NCBI RefSeq assembly: GCF_014651675.1
Contig: NZ_BMXI01000002.1
Span: forward strand, 339,695 to 403,694
Direction: 5' to 3'
Source of the DNA: Roseibacillus persicicus
GTDB taxonomy: Bacteria; Verrucomicrobiota; Verrucomicrobiia; Verrucomicrobiales; Akkermansiaceae
DNA: 64,000 nt
Part shown: positions 9,396 through 17,923 of the stretch, one piece after another
How positions within the stretch are numbered: position 1 is the stretch's first letter
Layout: the number at the start of each line of letters is the position of its first letter
Translations under genes and position numbers: made by a program
The notes under the pieces: generated by a model
The model's database searches: none
What the model was told of the DNA's origin: nothing
What the model saw: only the letters and a program-made list of their open reading frames with translations

Positions 9396-10310
9396 TTAGA
9401 GGTCCGCGTTGGAGTGGCTTCCTTCCACGGGGGTGGGGGAGTGGACGATGCAGTTGGTGAGACTGGCACCGGCTTCGACTACTGTGCCGGGCCAGAGAAT
9501 GGAGTCGGTGATGTCGGCATCGCGGCCGACTTCGCAGTCGGGTCCAATCCAGGAATTGGTGATGGTGGCTCCGACTTCGACGCGCGCGGTTTCGTGGATG
9601 GGCTCGAGGTCTTTTCCGGTTTCGAGAGGGGCGCCAATGCCGTGGGTTTCGAGATAGGCCTCGCGGGTGCCGAGGTCGAGCCAATGCCCGGCGTCAGCGT
9701 CGAAGGCGCCGAGCTTGCCCTGACCGGCGAGGATCAGAAAGGCGGGGATGATGGAGACCTTTTCGTTGGCGGGAATGAGTTCGAGGACCTCCGGATTGAT
9801 GCAGTAGATTCCGGTGAACTGGTGGCTGCCCTCGGAGACCTCCAGCATGTTGCGGATGTCGATAATTTGCGAGCCCCGGACGGCGAGGTGTTGGCCCGGG
9901 CCGTCGGTTCGGGCGGCGAGGGTCGCGGTGTTTTCGGAAGCGGTGTGGCTGGCGATGAGCTCGTCGATCCGGATGTTGGTGAGGATGTCCCCGTTGTAGA
10001 CCAGGATGGGATCGCCTGCGATGAAGGACTCGATGTTCTTGATGCCACCGCCGGTCTCGAGAAGGTCCTTTTCGTGGAAAAAGTGAAGCTTGAGGGCCTG
10101 ATAGCGACCCTTTGGAAAAGCGCGTTCCCATTCCTTGTGCAGGTGGTGGGTGTTGATGGCGACTTCCTCAATGCCTGCTGCGGCGAGGTGATCGAGGGCG
10201 TGGGTGGCGAGGGGACGATGGAAGACGGGGACCAGCGGCTTGGGCGCGGTATTGGTCATCGGGCGCAGGCGGGTGCCGAGTCCGGCTCCGAGGAGAAATG
10301 CTTTTTTCAT
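9396..10310 (-). CDS. Sugar-phosphate nucleotidyltransferase (MurNAc-1-P uridylyltransferase / NDP-sugar pyrophosphorylase type)
   Basis: Product of 304 residues starting MKKAFLLGAGLGTRLRPMT, the nucleotide-binding signature of this superfamily (L-G-A-G-x-G-T-R-L-R-P). KPLVPV follows, then LLETGGGIKN and VYNGDIL, which provides the metal-binding aspartate. The C-terminal 70 residues (ITNSWIGPDCEVG, ITDSILWPGTVV) form short left-handed beta-helix turns. Size and motifs fit MurU-like and mannose/glucose-1-phosphate nucleotidyltransferases used in cell-wall recycling or polysaccharide synthesis; the exact sugar is not determinable. The gene is convergent with the reductase at 7986-9359 and divergent from the dehydrogenase at 10399. 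Confidence 0.85.
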   Translation of the reverse strand: MKKAFLLGAGLGTRLRPMTNTAPKPLVPVFHRPLATHALDHLAAAGIEEVAINTHHLHKEWERAFPKGRYQALKLHFFHEKDLLETGGGIKNIESFIAGDPILVYNGDILTNIRIDELIASHTASENTATLAARTDGPGQHLAVRGSQIIDIRNMLEVSEGSHQFTGIYCINPEVLELIPANEKVSIIPAFLILAGQGKLGAFDADAGHWLDLGTREAYLETHGIGAPLETGKDLEPIHETARVEVGATITNSWIGPDCEVGRDADITDSILWPGTVVEAGASLTNCIVHSPTPVEGSHSNADL

Positions 10311-10398
10311 CTGCTGCGAGCTTGGCCTGAGTGCTAGAAAGAGGGAAGAGGATTGACAGGAAGGCCTGTCTGCAGGCGTATTTGCGGCTCAGTTTTTG

Positions 10399-13300
10399 AT
10401 GAAAAAGTCTCATTGTTTGCCGATTTTCGTATTTTCCTGCAGTTTTGTTTCCCCGATTCATGCCGAATCCGCAGGAGATGCCGATCCTGCAGCCGAGGTC
10501 AAATCCCAGAATCAAGCGGCTGTTGCGCTGACCGAGGGCACGGAAGTGCTGGTCGACGGTTTTCAGACAACCGTCTTTGCGCAGCCCTTCGACGTGGAAT
10601 ATCCTACGGCTCTGTCCGCAGGACCCGATGGGACGGTCTATGTCTCAGTGGATTGGGATGGTTCATTGGGTCATGATTACAGTGGCAAGGTGGTGGCTTG
10701 TCGCGACGAGGATGGAGATGGGCAGGCCGACCGCTTCTGGGACTTTATCCCCGAGGTGGAATCGCCCCGCGGAGGTCATATGGTGGATGGTAAGTTCTAT
10801 CTGATTCACCCTCCTTTCCTGAGCGTCTATTGGGATGAGGATGGCGATGGGGTGGCCGAAAAGTCCAAGCAGTTGGTTGATGGTCTGGGGGCAAGTGTGC
10901 AGGAAGAGCGCGGAGGTGATCACACGACCAATGGAGTCCGCATGGGGGTTGATGGCTGGCTTTACATCGCGGTCGGGGACTTTGGCATGAGCTCTTCGAC
11001 GGGGACTGATGGCAAGACCATTACCCTTCATGCGGGTGGGGTTGCCCGGGTTCGTCCCGATGGCACCGAGCTGGAGGTTTATTCCTACAATACGCGCAAT
11101 CAGTGTGATGTGGCGATTAGCCCCTATCTCGACCTCTTTGTCCGTGATAATACGAATGATGGCAAGGGCTGGAACATCCGCGTTCACCATCAGACCAATC
11201 TTTCCAATCACGGCTATCCCCGCTTGTACAAGAATTTCAACGACGAGGCGGTCAAACCCCTGTTGGATATCGGGGGCGGCAGTGGCACAGGCGCGCTCTA
11301 TTTGCATGAACCCGGCTTTCCTGACGGCTTGGGCGACACCTTGTTCACCTGCGACTGGACTACGGGAAAAATTTACAACCACGACCTCGAGACCAACGAG
11401 GCGACCTTCCGCGCCGAGCAGGAGGAGTGGATGAATCTTGTGCGAGCGACCGACATCGACGTCGATGGCGAGTCCCGTCTCTACACCTCCGACTGGCGGA
11501 ACGGCCGTTTTGCCTTCCAAGGCAAAGGGGTGAAGGTTGGGATGATTCATCGTGTGGTGCCGACTGGTTACGAGGCTGAAAAGTGGCCTGACCTCGAAGC
11601 CTTGGAGTCGGCCGAACTCGTGTCGCATTTGGCCCACCGCAGTGCGGTTCGCCGATTGGAAGCCCAGCAAATCCTGGTGCGCCGTGGAGGCAATGCCAAG
11701 TTGACTGAAGCTCTCCTCGATTTGATTCAGGGAGATACTCCTCTTTATGGAAAGGTCGCTGCCATTTTTGCTCTCAAGCAGATGGATCCCAAGGGCTCTA
11801 ATCCCGCGCTTGTTTCTTTGTTGGAATCCGAGGACGTGCGTGAGTTTGCGCTCCGGGCGGCAGCTGATCGCCGGGGTCAAGTGGCCGAGATTCCTGGCAA
11901 GACCTTTGAGTCTTTGTTGAATGACGAAAGCGCGAGGGTTCAGCTGCAGGCGGCAGTCGCGATGGAGCGCGGAGGGCGCAAGGATATGGCTCCCGCACTC
12001 ATCAAGGCGGCGGCAGCCAGCTTCAATCAACTGGCGAGTCTGAAGGGGCAGGACGACTATCGTTTTCCACACACGGCGGTGGAGGTGCTGGGGTATCTGC
12101 AGGCGGTTGATGCCTGTCTGGCTGCGGTGTCGGACGCCGAGACTCGCGGGGTCGCGTTGGGAGCTCTCAAGTTGATCTCATCTCTGGAGGTCGTTGAAGG
12201 CTTGGAAGAAATTTTGAAAAACGCTGGCAGTGATCATCAACTTCGTCTGGAGGTGATGGAAGTGATGGCGCGTCAGGTTCACCGTGAAGGTCCCTGGGAC
12301 GAGAAATCATGGTGGGGAACCCGTCCCGATGATCGGGGGCCATACTTCACCCTCGTGCGTTGGGAAGGGAGTGATCGGGCGCTCAAAGCTCTCGAGGAAT
12401 CCTTCACCAAGTTGGAAGGAGGAGATAAGGAAAAGGCTCTCGAAATGATGGCCGCCAATCGGCTGAATGTTCTGGAGATGGACTTGGGGGAGCAGGACCC
12501 GGTGTTGTTGGCCTTGGGCTTGCAAAACCCGGGAGAGGGGCAGATCAAGTTGCTCATCGGAGCGGCTCTGGACCCTGAGCGCAAATGGGAGCAGCGCCTG
12601 GCCGCCTATCGTGCCGTCTCCCGATCCGATATGAAGTCCAGTCTGCGAAATCAGCTTGAGATTCTTGCCGGGTGGAGCAGTGAACCCGAACTGGCCGAAG
12701 AATCTGCGCGTGAGATCAACGAGTTTATCAACGCCCCTGCCTTGATTCTTAAAATCAAGGAATTGGAAAAGCTTGGGAACGAGGCTTCCCCCGAAGTGAG
12801 CAAGATCGCGTGGAAAGCGATTCTGACCTTTTCCCGCAGCCCATTGATCAAGGAGCGCTTTAAAGAAAATGCGATGGCCATTGCGCAGAATGACCCTCGC
12901 GCATTGGGCTATTTTCATGCTCTGGCGGAGATGAAGTTGCCAGGCTTTGAAGGGCCCATTGCCAAGGCGATGGAAGGGGACAATCAGGCTCTCATCGATG
13001 CTGCCAAGGCCGCGCAGGAAGCGATCGAAGGTGCGGCGGTTGAGAGTCAAGGCACGCTTGTTGCAGCGTTGGATGCCAAGGAGGTGACCGCCCAAGTGAT
13101 GGCTGGGGCCGGCAAGGGTGATATCGAGTTGGGAAAAACTCTCTTCACCCAACAGGCTTGTGCGAGTTGTCACGCCATCAGTTTGGATGAGGTGCAGAAG
13201 GGTCCTTACCTGGGTTCTGCCGGAAGTAAGTTTACCCGCGATTACCTCATCGAGTCTATCCTCGAACCCGGGCTGACCGTCGCGCAGGGATTCCGTACCG

Positions 13301-13533
13301 AGATGGTGACGATGAAGGATGGGGCAGTTCATCTGGGCTTCATTACCCGCGAGGAAGATGGGGAAATTGATCTGCGGAACATTGGTGGAGTCGTCACCAC
13401 TCTGCAGACCGGGGAGATTGCCAAGCGGGAAGAGCAGCCTCAATCCATGATGCCGGCGGGGCTCGCCTCGAGTCTCACTGTGGACCAGTTCAATGCCTTG
13501 ATCGACTACTTGGGTAGCTTGAAAGAAGAGTAA
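10399..13533 (+). CDS. PVC-type membrane-bound dehydrogenase with HEAT repeats and C-terminal haem-binding domain
   Basis: Product of 1044 residues from ATG 10399 (MKKSHCLPIFVFSCSFVSP is a signal peptide; a TTG just upstream is not needed). Residues about 50-400 form a beta-propeller like glucose/sorbosone dehydrogenases (segments YPTALSAGPDGTVYVS, GGDHTTNGVRMGVDGWLYIA). Residues about 400-880 are alpha-helical HEAT-like repeats. A short cytochrome c domain at the end has the haem motif CASCH at 921-925 and a later methionine-rich SMMPAG that could supply an axial ligand. This three-part layout is characteristic of Planctomycetes and Verrucomicrobia, where the proteins are exported and thought to oxidise sugars or polyols; substrate unknown. 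The gene stands alone. Confidence 0.9.
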   Translation: MKKSHCLPIFVFSCSFVSPIHAESAGDADPAAEVKSQNQAAVALTEGTEVLVDGFQTTVFAQPFDVEYPTALSAGPDGTVYVSVDWDGSLGHDYSGKVVACRDEDGDGQADRFWDFIPEVESPRGGHMVDGKFYLIHPPFLSVYWDEDGDGVAEKSKQLVDGLGASVQEERGGDHTTNGVRMGVDGWLYIAVGDFGMSSSTGTDGKTITLHAGGVARVRPDGTELEVYSYNTRNQCDVAISPYLDLFVRDNTNDGKGWNIRVHHQTNLSNHGYPRLYKNFNDEAVKPLLDIGGGSGTGALYLHEPGFPDGLGDTLFTCDWTTGKIYNHDLETNEATFRAEQEEWMNLVRATDIDVDGESRLYTSDWRNGRFAFQGKGVKVGMIHRVVPTGYEAEKWPDLEALESAELVSHLAHRSAVRRLEAQQILVRRGGNAKLTEALLDLIQGDTPLYGKVAAIFALKQMDPKGSNPALVSLLESEDVREFALRAAADRRGQVAEIPGKTFESLLNDESARVQLQAAVAMERGGRKDMAPALIKAAAASFNQLASLKGQDDYRFPHTAVEVLGYLQAVDACLAAVSDAETRGVALGALKLISSLEVVEGLEEILKNAGSDHQLRLEVMEVMARQVHREGPWDEKSWWGTRPDDRGPYFTLVRWEGSDRALKALEESFTKLEGGDKEKALEMMAANRLNVLEMDLGEQDPVLLALGLQNPGEGQIKLLIGAALDPERKWEQRLAAYRAVSRSDMKSSLRNQLEILAGWSSEPELAEESAREINEFINAPALILKIKELEKLGNEASPEVSKIAWKAILTFSRSPLIKERFKENAMAIAQNDPRALGYFHALAEMKLPGFEGPIAKAMEGDNQALIDAAKAAQEAIEGAAVESQGTLVAALDAKEVTAQVMAGAGKGDIELGKTLFTQQACASCHAISLDEVQKGPYLGSAGSKFTRDYLIESILEPGLTVAQGFRTEMVTMKDGAVHLGFITREEDGEIDLRNIGGVVTTLQTGEIAKREEQPQSMMPAGLASSLTVDQFNALIDYLGSLKEE

Positions 13534-13588
13534 AAGCGCCGGTGTTCGCAATCCTTCCGGAAAGTCTGGCAAATCGACTTGGCAGGTC

Positions 13589-13617
13589 TTGACGCGTGGC
13601 TTCGGTGAGCTTATCGC
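13589..13617 (+). promoter_or_regulatory. Candidate sigma70-type promoter for the peroxiredoxin gene
   Basis: TTGACG at 13589-13594 and TATCGC at 13612-13617 are separated by 17 bases, 36 bases before the peroxiredoxin ATG. The -35 box is good and the -10 box weak, so this is only a candidate. The upstream gene ends at 13533 with no clear terminator. Confidence 0.3.
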
Positions 13618-13652
13618 AGCCGCGCTCTTAGCAACCCCTATCACAAAGAACT

Positions 13653-14282
13653 ATGCCTGTACTCGTAGGAAAAAAAGCACCCTCCTTCACCGCCAAAGCG
13701 GTTCAGGGAGAAAACATCATCGAAGAATTTTCACTCGAGCAATACCTCGGGAAGAAGTACGTAGTCTTCTTCTTTTATCCCAAGGATTTCACCTTCGTCT
13801 GCCCGACTGAGCTTCACCGTTTTCAGGAAGAGTTGGCCGAGTTCGAAGCTCGCAACGTTGCGGTGGTTGGCTGTTCGACTGACTCCGAATTCTCTCACTG
13901 GGCTTGGCTCAATACGCCTCGCGAAAAGGGTGGCATCCAGGGGGTCAAGTATCCTCTCGTTGCCGATATCAACAAGACCATCTCGGAGGACTATGACGTG
14001 CTCTCTGGTTTGGAAGATTTTGATGAAGAAGGCCGTCGCAGTGTCGAGGGTGAGCTGGTGGCCTACCGTGGCCTTTTCCTGATCGACCTTGAAGGTGTGG
14101 TTCGTCATCAGGTCGTCAATGACATGCCTTTGGGGCGTTCGATTCGTGAGTGCCTGCGAGTGGTCGACGCTCTGCAGCACTTTGAGCAGCACGGAGAAGT
14201 TTGCCCAATGGATTGGCAAAAGGGAGACAAAGGAATGACCGCCGATCACGGTGGTGTTTCTGATTATCTCTCAGGCAAGTAA
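13653..14282 (+). CDS. Typical 2-Cys peroxiredoxin (AhpC/Prx1 type)
   Basis: Product of 209 residues. It reduces hydrogen peroxide, organic peroxides or peroxynitrite in the cytoplasm. Peroxidatic Cys50 lies in FYPKDFTFVCPTE and resolving Cys184 in HGEVCPMDW. The hydrophobic N-terminal half has the thioredoxin fold seen in AhpC. LSGLEDFDEEGRRSVEGELV is a slightly longer loop than in enterobacterial AhpC. No ahpF neighbour is visible, so the reductant is unknown; thioredoxin is likely. A strong rho-independent terminator follows at 14311. Confidence 0.95.
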   Translation: MPVLVGKKAPSFTAKAVQGENIIEEFSLEQYLGKKYVVFFFYPKDFTFVCPTELHRFQEELAEFEARNVAVVGCSTDSEFSHWAWLNTPREKGGIQGVKYPLVADINKTISEDYDVLSGLEDFDEEGRRSVEGELVAYRGLFLIDLEGVVRHQVVNDMPLGRSIRECLRVVDALQHFEQHGEVCPMDWQKGDKGMTADHGGVSDYLSGK

Positions 14283-14310
14283 TTCTGCGTTCCGGATTTT
14301 TAGTTTATAG

Positions 14311-14336
14311 GCCGCTCCGAGTGAGCGGTCTTTTTG
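14311..14336 (+). terminator. Rho-independent terminator after the peroxiredoxin gene
   Basis: CCGCTC (14312-14317), loop CGAGT, GAGCGG (14323-14328), then TCTTTTTGTT. It lies 29 bases after the stop codon and just before the tandem repeat array. Confidence 0.85.
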
Positions 14337-14343
14337 TTGATAG

Positions 14344-15439
14344 GAGCAGGGACATTCCTGTCCCTGGGACGGTCCGTCCACATCAAACCGTCCGCACCGA
14401 ATCCGTCTCGACGAAAGCTCTGACACCCCGAGTCACTGCTCATGGACAGGAGTGTCCATGCTCCGGTAGGGTTCTTTTGATAAAAGGACCGCGAGAGTTC
14501 CGGGATGTTTGAAAGGCTCTTTCGCGGACGACGGCCGGAGGCCTGGGGACCTTCCCCAAACCTTCGCGGCTGTTTTGGCAAAACAGCCCTACCGACGGAG
14601 CAGGGACATTCCTGTCCCTGGGACGGTCCGTCTACACCAAATCGTCCGCACCGAACCCGTCCCCACGAAGCTCTGATACCCCGAGTCACTGCTCATGGAC
14701 AGGAATGTCCATGCTCCGGTAGGGGCCTTTTGCTAAAAGGACCGCGAGTGTTCTGGGATGTTCGTAAAGTTCTTTCGCGGACGACGGCCGGAGGCCTGGG
14801 GACCTTCCCCGAACATTCGCGGCTGTTTTGGCAAAACAGCCCTACCGACGGAGCAGGGGCATTCCTGTCCCTGGAACGGTCCGTCCGCACCGAATCGTCC
14901 GCACCGAACCCGTCCCCACGAAGCTCTGACACCCCGAGTCACTGCTCATGGACAGGAATGTCCATGCTCCGGTAGGGTCCTTTTGATCAAAGGACTACGA
15001 GAGTTCAGGGATGTTCGAAAGGTTCTTTCGCGGACGACGGCCGGAGGCCTGGGGACCTTCCCCGAACCCTCGCGGCTGTTTTGGCAAAACAGCCCTACCG
15101 ACGGAGCAGGGTCATTCCTGTCCCTGGGACGGTCCGTCCACACCGAATCGTCCGCACTGAACCCGTCCCCACGAAGCTCTGACACCCCGAGTCACTGCTT
15201 ATGGACAGGAATGTCCATGCTCCGGTAGGGGCCTTTTGCTAAAAGGACCGCGAGTGTTCCGGGATGTTCGAAAGGCTCTTTCGCGAACGACGGCCGGAGG
15301 CCTGGGGACCTTCCCCGAACCTTCGCGGCTGTTTTGGCAAAACAGCCCTACCGACAGAGCGGGGACATTCCTGTCCCTGGGACGGTCCGCCCACACCGAA
15401 TCGTCCGCACCGAACCCGTCTCGACGAAGCTATGACACC
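14344..15439. repeat. Tandem array of a 253-254 bp hairpin-rich unit, 4.3 copies
   Basis: Units start at 14344, 14598, 14851 and 15104 (lengths 254, 253, 253, 253), with a partial fifth copy from 15357 to about 15439. Copies are roughly 90 percent alike by eye. Each full unit carries four hairpins: CAGGGACA-TTCC-TGTCCCTG (14347-14366 in unit 1), CATGGACA-GGAR-TGTCCATG (14441-14460), a short CTTTT/AAAAG stem, and a 9 bp stem with arms GGCTGTTTT and AAAACAGCC (14568-14588). The array fills the whole space between the convergent peroxiredoxin and argF genes. Reading frames on both strands across it shift with every unit and are treated as non-coding. It is not a CRISPR array because the units have no unique spacers. 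No gene is seen in it. Confidence 0.95.
14441..14622. repeat. MITE-like subelement of the array with imperfect inverted ends (first of four)
   Basis: The left end, a 20-base hairpin CATGGACAGGAGTGTCCATG followed by CTCCGGTAGGG, is an imperfect inverted copy of the right end, CCCTACCGACGGAG followed by CAGGGACATTCCTGTCCCTG. The arms are about 30 bases and enclose about 115 bases with the GGCTGTTTT hairpin near the right end. The same arrangement recurs in each unit. This resembles a palindromic, non-autonomous repeat such as a REP/BIME or MITE; there is no transposase in the window to link it to. Confidence 0.55.
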
Positions 15440-15447
15440 ATGAGCCG

Positions 15448-16356
15448 TTAGATGGCCCAGGCGTTTGCAAGGGTTGCGAGGACGGCCTTTTGGGCGTGAA
15501 GGCGATTCTCGGCTTGTTGAAAAATGACGTCCGCGTGTTTCTCCAAGACTTCCTCGGTGATTTCTTTTTCGCGGTAGGCGGGCAGGCAGTGCAGGACGAT
15601 GTGTCCGCTCGCAGCGCCGGCGAGAAGTTCGGCATTGACCTGATAGGGGCCAAAGAGCGCTTCCTTTTCGGTCTGTCCTTCCTGTCCCATCGACAGCCAG
15701 ACATCGGTATTGATGACGTGAGCGCCGTCGGTTGCAGCCTTCGCATCGCTCGTGACCGAGACATTGGGCGCGTTGAGCTTTTCCATGAATTCCGCCGGGG
15801 GCAAGTGTTCCTGAGGCCCTGCCACCACGAGCTCAAAACCCAAGTGTTTGGCCGCCCACATCCAGGAAATCGTCATGTTGGAGAAGCCGTCCCCAATGAA
15901 GGCGATCTTCTTGCCCTCCCAAGTGCCAAGCCGCTCGCGGATAGTGAGCAGGTCGGCGAGAATCTGGCAGGGATGCTCATCGTCGGTGAGGGCGTTGATG
16001 GTCGGGATTTGGCCGTATTCGGCGAACTGAACGACGTCATCTTGGGCAAAGGTCCGGATGATGGCCCCATGAACCATGCGACCGAGCACGCGGGCGGTGT
16101 CCTTGATGGGCTCGCCGCGTCCGAGTTGAATGTCGTTTTTGGAAAGAAACATCGGCGCGCCTCCCAGCTCGCGAACTCCCACTTCGAAGGAAACCCGGGT
16201 GCGGGTGGAGGCCTTGGTGAAAATCATGGCCCAAGTCTGTCCCTCGAGCGGCTGGAACTCGTGATTGCCGCGGCGGGTCTTCATATTGACTGCGCGGTCA
16301 ACCAGTTGTTGGAGTTCCTGAGGCGCGAGTTCTTCAATAGACAAGAGGTTCTTCAT
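15448..16356 (-). CDS. argF: Ornithine carbamoyltransferase
   Basis: Product of 302 residues, the usual length. It joins carbamoyl phosphate and ornithine to citrulline in arginine synthesis. The carbamoyl-phosphate motif STRTR is at residues 50-54, EHPCQ at 127-131, and near the end HCLPAYREKEITEEV supplies the ornithine-side cysteine; DVWLSMGQEGQ is the SMG loop typical of OTCases rather than aspartate carbamoyltransferase. Its stop codon lies nine bases from the end of the tandem repeat array. No other arg genes are adjacent. Confidence 0.96.
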   Translation of the reverse strand: MKNLLSIEELAPQELQQLVDRAVNMKTRRGNHEFQPLEGQTWAMIFTKASTRTRVSFEVGVRELGGAPMFLSKNDIQLGRGEPIKDTARVLGRMVHGAIIRTFAQDDVVQFAEYGQIPTINALTDDEHPCQILADLLTIRERLGTWEGKKIAFIGDGFSNMTISWMWAAKHLGFELVVAGPQEHLPPAEFMEKLNAPNVSVTSDAKAATDGAHVINTDVWLSMGQEGQTEKEALFGPYQVNAELLAGAASGHIVLHCLPAYREKEITEEVLEKHADVIFQQAENRLHAQKAVLATLANAWAI

Positions 16357-16440
16357 GAGGGGAAAAATGGGAAGCGGAGAACGTGGCAGAGATGGGCAAG
16401 AGAATCAAGATTAAGCGATGACCTTACCGCCTGCTGCGGA

Positions 16441-16950
16441 CTACTGTCCGGCAGGCCAGTCTTTGACGAACTGACGTTGCGCGGCAGTTTCGGGTGAATC
16501 ACGGGTCGCGGACTTGGGGCACGTTTTCCAGATTTGTTGCAGGCGGGTGTAACCAGCGCTGCCGCCTCCGTGATGGCGGGCCAGCCAGCAGCCGACGATG
16601 GTGCCAGTCCGGCCGATGCCGCCCCAGCAGTGGACGTATACGGTTTCGTCCTTCGCGATGGCACCGTCGATGACATCGAGAATGCGGGCGGCCTCGGCTT
16701 GATTGCGGGGAGTGGAAACGTCGGGGATGGGGAGGCGCTGATGAGTGGCTTCGCGAATCAAGTGGGTGTAAGGGAGGAGGGGATTGCGCCCTTCTCCTTC
16801 TTCGGTCAAGTCGAGGAAAAGGGAGACTCCGGCCGCGAGGAGGGAGTCGATCTTCTTTTGAGAGCTCTCTTCCTCCAAATCGCGGGGATATTCACCGGCA
16901 ATGAGTTTGCCGGGCTCGACGATGTAACAATTCGTGATGGGTGCTTTCAT
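16441..16950 (-). CDS. Cysteine-dependent protein phosphatase (dual-specificity/tyrosine type)
   Basis: Product of 169 residues from ATG 16950 (MKAPITNCYIV); a start at 16992 would add 14 residues and cannot be excluded. The signature HCWGGIGRTGT matches the H-C-x5-R-[ST] P-loop of cysteine phosphatases, with a probable general-acid aspartate upstream in the segment LPIPDVSTP. The region AGVSLFLDLTEEGEG matches the fold core. Substrate, whether phosphotyrosine, phosphoserine or a small molecule, is unknown. It lies 84 bases upstream of argF on the same strand and is divergent from gluQ. Confidence 0.88.
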   Translation of the reverse strand: MKAPITNCYIVEPGKLIAGEYPRDLEEESSQKKIDSLLAAGVSLFLDLTEEGEGRNPLLPYTHLIREATHQRLPIPDVSTPRNQAEAARILDVIDGAIAKDETVYVHCWGGIGRTGTIVGCWLARHHGGGSAGYTRLQQIWKTCPKSATRDSPETAAQRQFVKDWPAGQ

Positions 16951-17074
16951 GATTTCTAACAGAACCTGCCCGTTCGAAGAGCGAGTCGGCAAGGCCTATA
17001 TTTTCATCAATCGATTGGGCGCGGGGTTCGCCATTGCCTGGGTGGTGGAGGATGGGCTACCAATTGAGAAGTCT

Positions 17075-17923
17075 ATGACAACTCGTTTCGCTCCTTCACC
17101 CACTGGCCGCTTGCATCTGGGTCATGCCTATTCGGCTTGGCTGGCTTGGGAGCGTGCACAGGCTCAGGATGGCCGGTTTTTGCTGCGGTTTGAGGACATC
17201 GATCACACTCGGGTCAGGGAGGAGTATTATGGGGGAATTGAAGAAGACTTGCGATGGCTGGGGATCTCTTGGGAAGGGAAGCCTTTGCGACAATTGGACC
17301 GCTTTGAGGACTATCGAGAGGCTCTTGAGAAGTTGAATCGTTTGGGGGTGCTCTATCCATGCTTTTGCACGCGCAAGGACTTGGCGATCTCTGCTCCACA
17401 ACGGGGAGACGGAACGGCGCTCTATGCGGGAACCTGTCGGGAGATGCCGGTGGCGGAGCGTGAGAAACGTTTTGCGGAGAAGACCAGTTGTGCCTGGCGC
17501 CTCGATATGGGGCGGGCTTTCGGGTTGGTGGGTGAACAGACTTTTTGGGATGAAAGAAAGGGCTTGGTGCGGGTGGTTCCGGATCTGTTGGGGGATCCCG
17601 TTTTGGCTCGGAAGGATATTGCGACCTCCTATCATTTGGCGGTGGTGGTGGACGATGCGGCACAAGGGATCACCGAGGTCATCCGGGGGGAGGATTTGTT
17701 GGAGTCGACTCATGTGCACCGCGTTCTACAAGGCTTGTTGGATTTGCCGGAGCCGCATTATTTTCACCATCGTCTGGTGGTGGACGAGGCTGGGCAGAGG
17801 CTGGCGAAGCGTCATGATTCTTTGGCCATCGCGACCTTGCGGGACAGGGGGGTGAGCCCAGCGGCAGTTCTGGCGCGGGCCCGTGCGGAGTTGGAAACGA
17901 ATTTGGGGGATTCGGCTTGTTAG
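17075..17923 (+). CDS. gluQ: Glutamyl-Q tRNA(Asp) synthetase
   Basis: Product of 282 residues. ATG 17075 (MTTRFAPSPTGRLHLGHAYS) is chosen from the family N-terminus; the open frame extends further upstream without homology. The HIGH motif is HLGH and the KMSKS counterpart is LAKRH. The zinc cluster C-x-C ... Y-x3-C is visible as PCFCTRKD then LYAGTCREM. The protein is short because it lacks the anticodon-binding domain of GluRS. Family members attach glutamate to queuosine in the anticodon of tRNA(Asp). The last four bases overlap the end of the convergent isoprenoid synthase gene. Confidence 0.94.
   Translation: MTTRFAPSPTGRLHLGHAYSAWLAWERAQAQDGRFLLRFEDIDHTRVREEYYGGIEEDLRWLGISWEGKPLRQLDRFEDYREALEKLNRLGVLYPCFCTRKDLAISAPQRGDGTALYAGTCREMPVAEREKRFAEKTSCAWRLDMGRAFGLVGEQTFWDERKGLVRVVPDLLGDPVLARKDIATSYHLAVVVDDAAQGITEVIRGEDLLESTHVHRVLQGLLDLPEPHYFHHRLVVDEAGQRLAKRHDSLAIATLRDRGVSPAAVLARARAELETNLGDSAC

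Noticed and set aside
9414-10337. Plus-strand frame of 307 codons opposite the nucleotidyltransferase
   Set aside because: Its product is low-complexity Gly/Val/Asp/Glu without motifs; the minus strand carries clear nucleotidyltransferase signatures.
14300-15396. Overlapping frames on both strands of the tandem array, some repeated 253 bases apart
   Set aside because: They arise from the repeat unit, change frame with each copy because 253 is not a multiple of three, and have no start-site signals or family match.
14344-15439. CRISPR array
   Set aside because: Units are contiguous and nearly identical over 253 bases with no short repeat/unique spacer alternation and no cas genes.
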